From Acidovorax defluvii (lineage in GTDB: Bacteria > Pseudomonadota > Gammaproteobacteria > Burkholderiales > Burkholderiaceae_C), in assembly GCA_003268905.1 (NCBI GenBank), contig QLTU01000009.1, positions 1 through 64,000 of the forward strand: a DNA stretch of 64,000 bases. Reading direction: 5' to 3'. The notes under the pieces are model-generated. The model worked only from the letters and a program-made list of their open reading frames with translations, had not been told where the DNA came from and searched no databases. Position numbers and translations under genes: made by a program. Shown one piece after another: positions 25,854 through 34,310 of this stretch (within the stretch, counting starts at the first letter, position 1; each line of letters starts with the position of its first letter).

Positions 25854-26779
25854 CGCCGCCCCGCGCCCATCCAGCCCACGGCGCTGAGGCCCGCGGACTG
25901 GCCCTGGGCCTGCTCGGCGTGACGATCTTTGCCCTGACCCTGCCCATGACCCGGCTGGCCGTGGGCACACCCGATGCGCCACTGATGTCGGGCCTGTTCA
26001 TCGCTATGGGGCGCGCGGCCCTGGCGGGGCTGCTTTCGGGGGCGCTGCTGCTGGCCCTGCGGGCACCCCTGCCGCAGCGCGCCGACGCCTGGCCGCTGGT
26101 GCTGACGGCGCTTGGTGTGGTGTTCGGTTTTCCGCTGCTCACCTCGATAGCCATGCGCCATGTCAGTGCCGTGCACGCCAGCGTGATCGTGGGCGTGCTG
26201 CCGCTGGCCACTGCGGCTGTGGGCGCGCTGCTGCACCGCCAGCGCCCGTCGCCAGCCTTCTGGGCCTGTGCGGCGCTGGGCACCGGGCTGGTGGTGGGGT
26301 TTGCCGTGTTGCGCTCGGGCGCCGCCGGGCTGGCGCTGCACCCGGCCGATCTGCTGCTGCTGGGCGCCATGCTGTGCGCGGCCGTGGGCTATGGTTTTGG
26401 CGCGCGGCTGTCGCAGCACATGCGCGCCGAGTTCGTGATCTGCTGGGCACTGGTGATCTCGCTGCCAGTCACGGCGCCGCTGGCCGCGCTGTCGTGGCCT
26501 GACGTGTCCGTGCCCGCCGTCGCCTGGAGCGGGTTTGCCTATGTATCGGTTTTCTCGATGTGGCTGGGCTTTTTTGCCTGGTACCGGGGCCTGGCGCTGG
26601 GCGGCACGGTGCGCGTGAGCCAGGTGCAACTGGTGCAACCCTTTCTGGGCATGTTGTTTGCCGTGCCCCTGCTGGGCGAGGGCCTGGACGCGGTGAGCGT
26701 AGGCTTTGGCCTGGCTGTGATGGCCACCGTGTTGCTGGGCCGTCGCATGCCGGTGCGGGCGCGGGCCACGCAGGGATGA
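25850..26779 (+). CDS. EamA/DMT family permease
   Basis: A 309-residue inner-membrane protein of two EamA repeats, about ten transmembrane segments. Examples are LGLLGVTIFALTLPMTRLAVG in the first half and SGFAYVSVFSMWLGFFAWYRGLALGG with VQLVQPFLGMLFAVPLLGE in the second, both typical of drug/metabolite exporters. The ATG overlaps the LysE stop (ATGA), so the two are translationally coupled and likely work on related substrates under the divergent MocR regulator. Substrate unknown. Confidence 0.9.
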   Translation: MTPPRAHPAHGAEARGLALGLLGVTIFALTLPMTRLAVGTPDAPLMSGLFIAMGRAALAGLLSGALLLALRAPLPQRADAWPLVLTALGVVFGFPLLTSIAMRHVSAVHASVIVGVLPLATAAVGALLHRQRPSPAFWACAALGTGLVVGFAVLRSGAAGLALHPADLLLLGAMLCAAVGYGFGARLSQHMRAEFVICWALVISLPVTAPLAALSWPDVSVPAVAWSGFAYVSVFSMWLGFFAWYRGLALGGTVRVSQVQLVQPFLGMLFAVPLLGEGLDAVSVGFGLAVMATVLLGRRMPVRARATQG

Positions 26780-26898
26780 CGATGACAACCCGCCACGCCC
26801 CCCCACAACCCCCACGGGCCCACGCCGAGACAGGCGCGTCACGCCCATCGGGCGGGTTAAAGTGCGACCCCATCGGTCCACCCGCACCCCCTGGCCCC

Positions 26899-26917
26899 GC
26901 CGCAAAGCGGCCCTTTT
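26899..26917 (+). terminator. Possible intrinsic terminator after the EamA gene
   Basis: GCCGC-AAA-GCGGC followed by CCTTTT. The stem is short (5 bp), so this is a moderate candidate. The rest of the 187-base gap before the aminotransferase gene holds nothing else recognisable. Confidence 0.4.
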
Positions 26918-26966
26918 AATCGGATGACAAGCGCGCCCCTGCCGGGCGCCCACTGGAGATGACTGC

Positions 26967-28154
26967 ATGACGAACTGGACCCTGGCTGCACGCGCCGCCA
27001 AGATGAACCCCTCGGCAATCCGCGAGATCCTCAAACTCACCGACAAGCCCGGCATCATCAGTCTGGCCGGCGGCCTGCCCTCGCCCAAGGCGTTCCCTCT
27101 TCAGGAGTTCACCGCGGCCTGCAACACCGTGATGGCACGCGACGGCGCGGCCGCCCTGCAATACGCCACCAGCGAGGGCTATGCCCCCCTGCGCCAGGCC
27201 GTGGCCGACATGCTGCCCTGGGCGGTGGACCCGGACCAGGTGCTCATCACCACCGGCTCGCAACAAGCGCTCGATCTGATCGGCAAGGTGTTTCTCGACA
27301 AGGACAGCCGCATGCTGGTGGAAACGCCCACCTACCTGGGCGCGCTGCAGGCCTTTGCGCCGCAAGAACCGCTGGCCGTGAGCGTGGCCAGCGACGACGA
27401 CGGCATCCTGGTGGACGACTTTGCCGCCAAGGTGGGCACCGGCGCCGACAAGGCCCGGCTGGCCTATGTGCTGCCCAACTTCCAGAACCCCACGGGCCGC
27501 ACCATGACCGAGGCACGCCGCGCCGCGCTGGTGGCCAAGGCGGCCGAGCTGAACATTCCGCTGATCGAAGACAACCCCTATGGCGACCTGTGGTTTGGCG
27601 AGGCCCCACCCGCGCCCCTGACCGCCCGCAACCCCGACGGCTGCATCTATATGGGCTCGTTTTCCAAGGTGCTGGCTCCGGGCCTGCGCATCGGATTTCT
27701 GGTCGCGCCCAAGGCCATCTACCCCAAGCTGCTGCAAGCCAAGCAGGCGGCCGACCTGCACACGCCCGGTTTCAACCAGCGTGTGGTCGCCGAAGTGATC
27801 CGGGACGGCTTTCTCGACCGCCATGTGCCCACGATCCGCGCACTCTACAAGCAGCAGCGCGACACCATGCTGGACGCGCTGGAGCGCGAAATGGCCGGCC
27901 TGGATGTGACCTGGACGCGCCCGGCGGGTGGCATGTTCCTGTGGGTGATGCTGCCCGAAGGCATGGATGCGCAGGCCCTGCTGCCGGCGGCCGTGGAGCG
28001 CAACGTGGCCTTTGTGCCCGGTGCGCCGTTTTATGCCGAACACCCCGACACCCGCACCCTGCGCCTGTCGTATGTCACCGCGACCAGCGACGAGATCCGC
28101 ACCGCCATCGCCGCGCTGGCAGCGGCCATCCGCGCGCAACTGGCAAAGGGCTGA
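26967..28154 (+). CDS. PLP-dependent aminotransferase (class I/II, 2-aminoadipate type)
   Basis: A 395-residue fold-type I aminotransferase. MNPSAIREILKLTDKPGIISLAGGLPSPKAFP at the start is typical of the MocR-related/2-aminoadipate and multisubstrate aminotransferases. The PLP-binding Lys is about Lys234 in GSFSKVLAPGLRIGF, the substrate carboxylate Arg lies in TRTLRLSY-like DTRTLRLSYVTA, and YVLPNFQNPTGRT is present. It would transfer amino groups between an amino acid and a 2-oxo acid. GGAGATGACTGC precedes the ATG. The glutathione transferase gene follows after 2 bases. Confidence 0.9.
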   Translation: MTNWTLAARAAKMNPSAIREILKLTDKPGIISLAGGLPSPKAFPLQEFTAACNTVMARDGAAALQYATSEGYAPLRQAVADMLPWAVDPDQVLITTGSQQALDLIGKVFLDKDSRMLVETPTYLGALQAFAPQEPLAVSVASDDDGILVDDFAAKVGTGADKARLAYVLPNFQNPTGRTMTEARRAALVAKAAELNIPLIEDNPYGDLWFGEAPPAPLTARNPDGCIYMGSFSKVLAPGLRIGFLVAPKAIYPKLLQAKQAADLHTPGFNQRVVAEVIRDGFLDRHVPTIRALYKQQRDTMLDALEREMAGLDVTWTRPAGGMFLWVMLPEGMDAQALLPAAVERNVAFVPGAPFYAEHPDTRTLRLSYVTATSDEIRTAIAALAAAIRAQLAKG

Positions 28155-28156
28155 GC

Positions 28157-28780
28157 ATGTTGCGGCTATGGGGGCGGCTCTCGTCCATCAATGTGCGCAA
28201 GGTGGTATGGACCGCGCAGGAACTGGCGCTGCCGTTGCAGCGCACCGATGCCGGGGGGCAATTTGGCATCGTGCGTGACCCACATTACCTGGGCCTCAAC
28301 CCCAACGGCCTGGTGCCCCTGATCGAAGACGAGGGCGGCGTGGTGCTGTGGGAGTCGAACACCATCGTGCGCTACCTGTGCGCCCGCTATGCGCCCGGCC
28401 AGCTCTATCCCGAAGCCCTGCCTGCCCGGTTTGTGGCCGAGCAATGGATGGATTGGCAGCAAACAACGCTCAACCCTGCCGGGCGCGACGCCTTCATGCA
28501 GTGGATTCGCACACCGGCCACGCAGCGCAACGACGCGCTCATCCACCGCTCGGTGGCCGCCACCGAAGCGCTGTTGGCGCTGCTGGACGCGCACTTGGCG
28601 CACCAGCCCTTCATGGCAGGCGAGCACTTCACCATGGCCGACATTCCCGTGGGCTGCGAGATCCACCGCTGGTGGGGCCTGCCCCAGGAACGCACCGCCC
28701 GGCCCCACCTGGAACGCTGGTTCCAGGCCCTGCGCGAGCGCCCCGGCGCACGCGGCGTGCTGGACCAGCCGCTGTCCTGA
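28157..28780 (+). CDS. Glutathione S-transferase family protein
   Basis: 207 residues. The N-terminal thioredoxin-like domain has LWGRLSSINVRKVVWTAQELALPLQR, the cis-Pro region NPNGLVPLIEDE and the glutathione-binding ESNTIVRYLC. The C-terminal helical domain contains PFMAGEHFTMADIPVGCEIHRWWG. Usually conjugates glutathione to electrophiles or isomerises them. The ATG starts 2 bases after the aminotransferase stop, so the two are co-translated; PhzF follows after 23 bases. Confidence 0.92.
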   Translation: MLRLWGRLSSINVRKVVWTAQELALPLQRTDAGGQFGIVRDPHYLGLNPNGLVPLIEDEGGVVLWESNTIVRYLCARYAPGQLYPEALPARFVAEQWMDWQQTTLNPAGRDAFMQWIRTPATQRNDALIHRSVAATEALLALLDAHLAHQPFMAGEHFTMADIPVGCEIHRWWGLPQERTARPHLERWFQALRERPGARGVLDQPLS

Positions 28781-28803
28781 GTTCTTTCCTTCCAAGCCCC
28801 GCC

Positions 28804-29706
28804 ATGCGCCAACGCCCTTATCTGCAGGTCGACGTATTCACCCCCGAGCCCTACCGTGGCAACCCGCTGGCCGTGGTGCTGGACGGTGAAGGCCTCACGG
28901 CCGAAGCCATGCAGCAGTTCACCAACTGGACCAACCTGTCCGAAGCCACGTTTGTGCTGCCGCCCACGCCCGAGGGCCGCGCAGCGGGCGCGGACTACCG
29001 CGTGCGCATCTTCAGCCCGGGCCGCGAGCTGCCGTTTGCCGGCCACCCCACGCTGGGCAGCTGCCACGCCTGGCTGCAATCGGGCGGCCAGCCCCGCGTG
29101 GCGGGCCGCGTGGTGCAGGAATGCGGCGTGGGCCTGGTCGCGCTGCGCCAGGACGATGACCGCCTGGCCTTTGCGGCCCCACCGTTGATCAAAAGCGGCC
29201 CGCTCGACGAAGCCGATGTGGCCCGCATCGCCCAGGGCCTTGGTGTGGCGCGCAGCGACATCCTGCACCACGCCTGGTGCGACAACGGCCCGAACTGGCG
29301 CGGCGTGATGCTGCGCTCGGCCGCGCAGGTGCTGGCCTTGAAGCCCGACGGCGCCATCCTTGCCGGGCTGGATGTGGGCGTGGTCGGGCCAACCGCTGAA
29401 GGCGGCGCGTCCGCGCCGCGTGGCAAGGTCGGCGTGGTGGGCAGCAGCGATGCGGACGGCATCGCCTTCGAAGTGCGCGCCTTCTTCCCCGGCAACAACG
29501 GCCTGGCGGAAGACCCCGTCACGGGCAGCCTCAATGCCGCGCTGGCGCAATGGCTTATTGGCGCGGGCCTCGCGCCCGCGCGCTACGTGGCCAGCCAGGG
29601 CACCGCGCTGGGGCGCGCCGGGCGGGTGCATGTAGAACAAGACGGCGCGGATATCTGGGTGGGTGGCCACACCGTCACCTGCATCAGCGGCACGGTGCGG
29701 TTGTAA
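28804..29706 (+). CDS. PhzF family isomerase-like protein
   Basis: 300 residues with the two-fold PhzF/diaminopimelate-epimerase-like fold. Conserved VDVFTPEPYRGNPLAVVLDG is at the N-terminus, the catalytic Glu47 lies in NLSEATFVLPP, FSPGRELPFAGHPTLGS follows, and FPGNNGLAEDPVTGSLNAAL is near the C-terminus. Members isomerise small hydroxy- or amino-acid-like molecules, but the physiological substrate is unknown in most. It lies between the GST and dehydratase genes, in the same direction. Confidence 0.92.
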   Translation: MRQRPYLQVDVFTPEPYRGNPLAVVLDGEGLTAEAMQQFTNWTNLSEATFVLPPTPEGRAAGADYRVRIFSPGRELPFAGHPTLGSCHAWLQSGGQPRVAGRVVQECGVGLVALRQDDDRLAFAAPPLIKSGPLDEADVARIAQGLGVARSDILHHAWCDNGPNWRGVMLRSAAQVLALKPDGAILAGLDVGVVGPTAEGGASAPRGKVGVVGSSDADGIAFEVRAFFPGNNGLAEDPVTGSLNAALAQWLIGAGLAPARYVASQGTALGRAGRVHVEQDGADIWVGGHTVTCISGTVRL

Positions 29707-29768
29707 AAAACAAGCCAAAACAGCTCCAAGCGGCCATTCAGCAAGCGCCAGCAGCTATCAAAACAGAA
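29704..29768 (-). repeat. Dispersed palindromic repeat, copy d
   Basis: Minus strand reads TGTTTTGATAGCTGCTGGCG, then CTTGCTGAATGGCCGCTTGG and AGCTGTTTTGGC. It fills the gap between PhzF and the dehydratase gene and ends about 10 bases before the next ATG, so it forms the 5' leader of that gene. Confidence 0.75.
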
Positions 29769-29777
29769 GTTTTCTCC

Positions 29778-30743
29778 ATGCCCCTTCCCACCCTGGCCGA
29801 CATCGAAGCCGCCGCACAGGTGGTTTACCGCGACTTTGCCGCCACGCCGCAATACCGCTGGGCGCTGCTGAGCGAGCGCCTGGGCGCCGACTGCTGGCTC
29901 AAGCACGAAAACCACACCCCCGTGGGCGCTTTCAAGATCCGGGGCGGGCTGACCTATTTTGACCAGCTCGCGCGGCGCGGCGCACTGCCGCGCGAGGTGG
30001 TCAGCGCCACGCGCGGCAACCACGGCCAGAGCATGGGCTGGGCCGCGCGCCGCCACGGTGTGGCCTGCACCATCGTCGTGCCACGCGGCAACTCGGTCGA
30101 AAAGAACGCCGCCATGCGCGCCCTGGGCGTCACGCTGGTCGAGCACGGCAGCGACTTCCAGGAGGCCCGCGAACACGCCATGCACATCGCAGCCGAGCGC
30201 GGCGCGCACATGGTGCCGAGCTTTCACACCGACCTGCTGCGCGGCGTAAGCACCTACTGGTGGGAGTTTTTGCGCGCCGTGCCGCAGCTTGATGTGGTGT
30301 ATGTGCCCATCGGCCAGGGCTCGGGCGCTTGTTCGGCGATTGCGGCCAAGCTGGCACTGGGCCATGGCGTGCGCGTGGTGGGCGTGGTCAGCAGCCACGC
30401 CACCACCTATGCCGATTCGGTGGCCGCAGGCCGCGTGGTGGAGGCCCCCGTGACCACCCAGCTGGCCGACGGCATGGCCTGCCGCGTGGCCGACGCCGCG
30501 GCACTGGCCATCATCGCCCCGCACATCGACCACATCGTGCAGGTGAGCGACGACGAGGTGGCCGCCGCCATGCGCGCCCTGTTCACCGACACGCACAACG
30601 TGGCCGAAGGTGCAGGCGCCGCAGCCTTCGCGGCGGCGCTGCAAGAGAAAGACCGGCTTGCGGGCCAGACGGTGGGCGTGGCGCTCACGGGCGGCAATGT
30701 GGATGCGGACATCTTCAGCCAGGTGCTGCACCCCGCACCCTGA
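29778..30743 (+). CDS. Threonine dehydratase-like PLP enzyme
   Basis: 321 residues, fold-type II PLP enzyme. The PLP lysine is Lys53 in PVGAFKIRGGLTYF; ATRGNHGQSMGWAARRHG binds the substrate carboxylate, and VPIGQGSGACSA is the phosphate-binding glycine loop. It lacks the C-terminal ACT-like regulatory domains of IlvA, so it resembles catabolic or specialised dehydratases (TdcB/EutB type). It would deaminate threonine, serine or an analogue to a 2-oxo acid. The start at 29778 is the first Met with family similarity; upstream sequence is a dispersed repeat. Confidence 0.88.
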   Translation: MPLPTLADIEAAAQVVYRDFAATPQYRWALLSERLGADCWLKHENHTPVGAFKIRGGLTYFDQLARRGALPREVVSATRGNHGQSMGWAARRHGVACTIVVPRGNSVEKNAAMRALGVTLVEHGSDFQEAREHAMHIAAERGAHMVPSFHTDLLRGVSTYWWEFLRAVPQLDVVYVPIGQGSGACSAIAAKLALGHGVRVVGVVSSHATTYADSVAAGRVVEAPVTTQLADGMACRVADAAALAIIAPHIDHIVQVSDDEVAAAMRALFTDTHNVAEGAGAAAFAAALQEKDRLAGQTVGVALTGGNVDADIFSQVLHPAP

Positions 30744-30870
30744 ACCGGCGGCAGCCACAGGCCCCGGCCTTGCGTACAGGGCGGCCAGCACCGCGTGGTT
30801 CGCTTCTCTTTCAATAGCATGCGTCGCCCGCGAGACATAGGCAGACTGGCTATTCCCCTAAATTCCCGCC

Positions 30871-31542
30871 ATGGGAACCCTCTACCTTGTGCGCCACGGC
30901 CAGGCCTCGTTTGGTGCCGACGATTACGACCAGCTCAGCACGCGGGGGCGTGAGCAGGCGGTGCGGCTGGGCGAACACTGGCGCGCACAGGGCCAGGCAT
31001 TTGACGCCATCCTTACCGGAACGCTGCGGCGCCACACGCAGACGCTTGAAGGCATTGCCGAAGGCCTGCAGATCACCCCCGAGCCGCTGCAGATGCCGGG
31101 CCTGAACGAATACGACAGCCTGGCGCTCATCCGTGCCATCCACCCGCAGCCCCTGGCCAAGCCCGACACGCCCGAGCTATACCGCCACCATTTCCGCCTG
31201 CTGTGCGACGCGCTGGCGCAATGGATGGCGGGCGTGATCAGCCCGCAGGGCATGCCCAGCTGGGACGAATTTGCCGACGGCGTGCGCGCCGCGCTCGACC
31301 ATGTGCGCCACCAGCACGCGGGGCACAACGTGCTGCTGGTCAGCAGCGGTGGCCCCATTTCGGCGGCAGTGGGCGAGGTGCTGGGCACCGCGCCCGAGGT
31401 GACCATTGCGCTGAACATGCGCATCCGCAACAGCGCTGTGACCGAGTTCAGCGTGTCGCCCAAGCGGCTGATGCTGCAGACCTTCAACACCCTGCCGCAC
31501 CTGAACGGGCGCGAGCACACCGACTGGATCACGCACGCCTGA
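30871..31542 (+). CDS. Histidine phosphatase family protein
   Basis: 223 residues. The phosphoglycerate-mutase-like motif LYLVRHGQASFGADDYDQLSTRG contains the catalytic His9 (RHG). Further conserved elements are AILTGTLRRHTQTLEG and the second His region NVLLVSSGGPISAAVGEVL, where the usual SHG/THG is SSG: the second catalytic histidine appears to be replaced. Function is therefore uncertain; it may bind or hydrolyse a phosphate ester. Stand-alone gene; a palindromic element begins at its stop codon. Confidence 0.87.
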   Translation: MGTLYLVRHGQASFGADDYDQLSTRGREQAVRLGEHWRAQGQAFDAILTGTLRRHTQTLEGIAEGLQITPEPLQMPGLNEYDSLALIRAIHPQPLAKPDTPELYRHHFRLLCDALAQWMAGVISPQGMPSWDEFADGVRAALDHVRHQHAGHNVLLVSSGGPISAAVGEVLGTAPEVTIALNMRIRNSAVTEFSVSPKRLMLQTFNTLPHLNGREHTDWITHA

Positions 31543-31642
31543 TTCCGTTTCTAAATCACCCGTGTCGTCGTTGCTTCGCCTTGTCGTGCTACAGCACTGC
31601 CTGCGGCTTCGCGCCTAGACACGAATGATTTGGAAACGGAAT
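31542..31642. repeat. 100-bp inverted-repeat element (MITE/REP-like)
   Basis: Terminal inverted repeats of 24 bases, ATTCCGTTTCTAAATCACCC... at 31542-31565 and its complement at 31619-31642, agree at 21 of 24 positions and flank about 53 bases of GC-rich core containing GTGCTACAGCAC. It lies between convergent genes (phosphatase stop 31542, Nudix stop 31678). It has no coding capacity. It may be a non-autonomous mobile element or a bidirectional terminator. Confidence 0.7.
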
Positions 31643-31677
31643 GATCACAGAGGCATCGGCCCGCTTCATGCAGGCTG

Positions 31678-32385
31678 TCAAAGCCCGCAGCAGGCGCCCA
31701 GCACCAGTGCGGCCTCCAGCGTGAACCCGCCCGAAGCAATGCATTCGCGCACCTGGGCAGGGCTCCACAGTTCGAACCGCTCCACCTCGCCGTCCTGGTT
31801 GCGCGGCTCCAGCCCTTCGGGCACGGTGCAGCGAAACCAGTCGATGCGCTCGACCATGTAGCCCACGCCGCCGCCCTCGCGGCTGGGGCGGCTGAAATTC
31901 ACCTGCCCGCCCAGCTCCACGCCGTGCAGCGCGGGCAGGCGCAAGCCCGCCTCCTCCCAGGTTTCGCGCTCCAGCGCCTGCTGCAAGGTGTCGGCGGCCG
32001 AAACCATGCCGCCCATCAGCGTGTCCCACATGCCCGGGTTGTTGGGCTTGGTTTTGGAGCGTTGCTGCACCCAGATGCGTCCATCCGGCGCCCTGCCCAC
32101 CAGGTGCACGGCCCGCGTGGCGATGCCCAGCACACGCACGGCGCCACGCTCGATGGTGCCCAGCCGCTCGCCATGGGCGTTGCACACCGCCAGTTGCTCG
32201 TCGCGCCACGGGCCGCACTGGCCCTGGGCGCGCAGGGCCTGCGCCAGCAGGTTCAGCGCAGGGGTGGTGGCGTCGGGCGCCACGTCGAGGTGCCACGTCC
32301 ATTCACCAGAATGCTCCTGATTCAGTAGCTGGTAGCGCTTATCTGATAAGCGCCAAAGGTCGATTTGGTCATTTTTTCTCGCCAA
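31678..32385 (-). CDS. Nudix hydrolase (DUF4743-type)
   Basis: 235 residues. The Nudix box runs GGMVSAADTLQQALERETWE-EAGL. The REUxEE core (RETWEEAGL) is intact, but the first Glu of the canonical GX5E is Asp here. The N-terminal half fits the DUF4743 domain found in thiamine-pyrophosphokinase-like or heme-related Nudix proteins. Substrate probably a nucleoside- or thiamine-type diphosphate. The first 20 codons (MARKNDQIDLWRLSDKRYQL) are encoded by a dispersed repeat, so the real conserved protein may begin later, or the repeat supplies the start codon. Confidence 0.85.
   Translation of the reverse strand: MARKNDQIDLWRLSDKRYQLLNQEHSGEWTWHLDVAPDATTPALNLLAQALRAQGQCGPWRDEQLAVCNAHGERLGTIERGAVRVLGIATRAVHLVGRAPDGRIWVQQRSKTKPNNPGMWDTLMGGMVSAADTLQQALERETWEEAGLRLPALHGVELGGQVNFSRPSREGGGVGYMVERIDWFRCTVPEGLEPRNQDGEVERFELWSPAQVRECIASGGFTLEAALVLGACCGL
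32318..32378 (+). repeat. Dispersed palindromic repeat, copy e (5' end of the Nudix gene)
   Basis: Reads TTCAGTAGCTGGTAGCGCTT, then ATCTGATAAGCGCCAAAGGT and CGATTTGG. It has perfect complementary arms AGCGCTTATC / GATAAGCGC. On the minus strand it contributes the first ~20 codons of the Nudix gene and nearly reaches its ATG. Confidence 0.75.
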
Positions 32386-32391
32386 CCCTGC

Positions 32392-33405
32392 TCACGCGCC
32401 TGCAGGCGGCACAATGGCCTGGTCGATGGCGCCGAAGATGCTGGTGCCGTCCGGGCCCTTGGTTTCGATGCGAATGGTGTCGCCGAACTTCATGAACTCG
32501 GTGCTGGGCTGGCCGTCCTGGATGGTTTCGATGCAGCGCTTTTCGGCGATGCAGCTGTAGCCCTTGGGCCACTCGGTGCGACCGCTCTGCTCCACGCCCT
32601 TGTTGCTGACGGTGCCGCTGCCGATGATGGAGCCGGCGCGCACGTTGCGTGTCTTGGCCACATGGGCGATCAGCTGGCCGAAGTGGAAGGTCATCTCCGG
32701 GCCGGCGTCGCACATGCCCACCTTGCGGCCGTTCCAGGTGGAATGCACCACCAGGTTCAGGCGGCCGTGGTCCCAGGCGTCACCCAGTTCGTCGAGCGTC
32801 ACAGCCACAGGGCTGAACGCAGTGGCGGGTTTGCTCTGCATGAAGCCAAAACCTTTGGCCAGCTCGGCGGGAATGAGGTTGCGCAGGCTCACGTCGTTGG
32901 CCAGCATCACCAGGCGAATGCCGTCGAGGGCCTGCTCGGGGCTGGCACCCATCCTCACGTCGCCGGTGACCACGGCAATCTCGGCCTCGAAGTCAATGCC
33001 CATGGCCTCGCTGGGCACCACCACATCGTCGCAGGGGCCGATGAAGTCGTCGCTGCCGCCCTGGTACATCAGCGGATCGGTGTAAAAACTTGCGGGCACT
33101 TCGGAGTTGCGCGCTTTTCGTACCAGTTCGACATGGTTGATGTACGCAGAGCCATCGGCCCATTGGTAAGCGCGCGGCAGCGGGGCCATGCACTGCTTGG
33201 GATCGAACGGGAAGCCATGGCGCGCGCGGCCGCTGTTCAGCTGGTCGTACAGGTCCTGCAACTGGGGCGAAAGGAAGTTCCAGTCATCCAGCACCTGCTG
33301 GAGCTTGCTGGCTATGCCGGTCGCATAATGGGCCGTGCCCAGGTCGCGCGAGACGACAAGCAGCTGGCCGTCGCGCGAGCCGTCTTTGTAGGTGGCGAGT
33401 TTCAT
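32392..33405 (-). CDS. Fumarylacetoacetate hydrolase family protein
   Basis: 337 residues. Conserved FAH elements are present: SFYTDPLMYQGGSD, then GIDFEAEIAVVTGDV with the metal-binding Glu/Glu/Asp cluster, LVMLANDVSLRNLIPAEL, SKPATAFSPVAVT and the C-terminal GTVSNKGVEQSGRTEWPKG and FGDTIRIET. It hydrolyses C-C bonds of acylpyruvate-type intermediates of aromatic or other ring degradation; the true substrate is not set by sequence. The start at 33405 gives the family MKLATYKDGSRDGQL. It is divergent from an IclR regulator that probably controls it. Confidence 0.93.
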   Translation of the reverse strand: MKLATYKDGSRDGQLLVVSRDLGTAHYATGIASKLQQVLDDWNFLSPQLQDLYDQLNSGRARHGFPFDPKQCMAPLPRAYQWADGSAYINHVELVRKARNSEVPASFYTDPLMYQGGSDDFIGPCDDVVVPSEAMGIDFEAEIAVVTGDVRMGASPEQALDGIRLVMLANDVSLRNLIPAELAKGFGFMQSKPATAFSPVAVTLDELGDAWDHGRLNLVVHSTWNGRKVGMCDAGPEMTFHFGQLIAHVAKTRNVRAGSIIGSGTVSNKGVEQSGRTEWPKGYSCIAEKRCIETIQDGQPSTEFMKFGDTIRIETKGPDGTSIFGAIDQAIVPPAGA

Positions 33406-33461
33406 GGGGGCAGGACCTCTGTCTCTGTGTGTCGTGGGGCGCATCCAGCAAAAATTACGCT

Positions 33462-33503
33462 GGGTGAAATTGATTTAACTAAACAAAACTTGCAAATTTT
33501 AGT
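33462..33503. promoter_or_regulatory. AT-rich divergent promoter region
   Basis: An AT-rich island in otherwise GC-rich DNA lies between the FAH and IclR starts. It contains TTGATT at 33470 and an imperfect palindrome CTAAAC...GCAAATTTTAG that could hold overlapping promoters and an IclR operator. Confidence 0.45.
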
Positions 33504-33507
33504 GCAC

Positions 33508-34290
33508 ATGGACAAAGAACGTGCAGGCATCCAGTCCGTGGAGGTGGGGTTTTTGCTGCTGGAGGGGCTGACGCGCTCGCGCGGGCCGCTCATGCTGAAA
33601 GACCTGGCGGCCTCGGCCGGCATGAGCGCGGCCAAGGCCCACCGCTATCTGGTGAGCTTTCAGCGCCTGGGGCTGGTGGTGCAGGACAGCCGCACCGCAC
33701 ACTACGACCTGGGCCCGGCGGCGCTCAAGCTGGGCCTGGCCTCGCTGTCGCGCCTGGATGCGGTGCGCCTGGCGCGCGAACGCATGCCTGCACTCATGCA
33801 GACCATTGGCCACACCCTCGCCCTGGCGGTGTGGGGCAACCGGGGGCCGACCATCGTGCACTGGGAAGAGTCGTCCCAGGCCGTTACCGCCAACCTGCGC
33901 CTGGGCGATGTGATGCCACTGCTGTCTTCGGCCACGGGCCGCTGCTTTGCCGCCCACATGCCGCGCGAGGCCGTGGCGCCCCTGCTGCAGGACGAGCTGG
34001 CCCACGCCGGCAAGCTACGCCGCACCGATCTGCCCACCACCGCGGCGGCGGTCGATACCCTGCTGACCGAGGTGCGCACGCACGGATCGGCCCGCGTGGT
34101 GGACACGCTGCTGCCCGGCATCGTCGCCTTCTGTGCGCCGGTGTTCGACGCCGACGGCCACCTGGTGCTGGGCATCACCACGTTGGGCTCGGTGGCCACG
34201 TTCGATCCCGACTGGGGCGGCGCCATCGACACCCCCTTGCGCGTCGCCGCTGCCCAGCTCTCGCAAGACCTGGGCGCGGGCTGCGCCTGA
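33508..34290 (+). CDS. IclR family transcriptional regulator
   Basis: 260 residues. The N-terminal winged helix (GIQSVEVGFLLLEGLTRSRGPLMLKDLAASAGMSAAKAHRYLVSFQRLGLVVQD) is followed by the IclR effector domain (LALAVWGNRGPTIVHWEES, PLLSSATGRCFAAHM, GIVAFCAPVFDADGHLVLGITTLG). Binds a small metabolite and controls nearby catabolic genes. It starts 102 bases from the divergent FAH gene, its probable target. The ATG at 33508 fits the usual short lead before the HTH. Not expected to regulate the downstream DUF3108 gene. Confidence 0.92.
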   Translation: MDKERAGIQSVEVGFLLLEGLTRSRGPLMLKDLAASAGMSAAKAHRYLVSFQRLGLVVQDSRTAHYDLGPAALKLGLASLSRLDAVRLARERMPALMQTIGHTLALAVWGNRGPTIVHWEESSQAVTANLRLGDVMPLLSSATGRCFAAHMPREAVAPLLQDELAHAGKLRRTDLPTTAAAVDTLLTEVRTHGSARVVDTLLPGIVAFCAPVFDADGHLVLGITTLGSVATFDPDWGGAIDTPLRVAAAQLSQDLGAGCA

Positions 34291-34310
34291 CACCCGCCGG
34301 AGCCCCTGTG

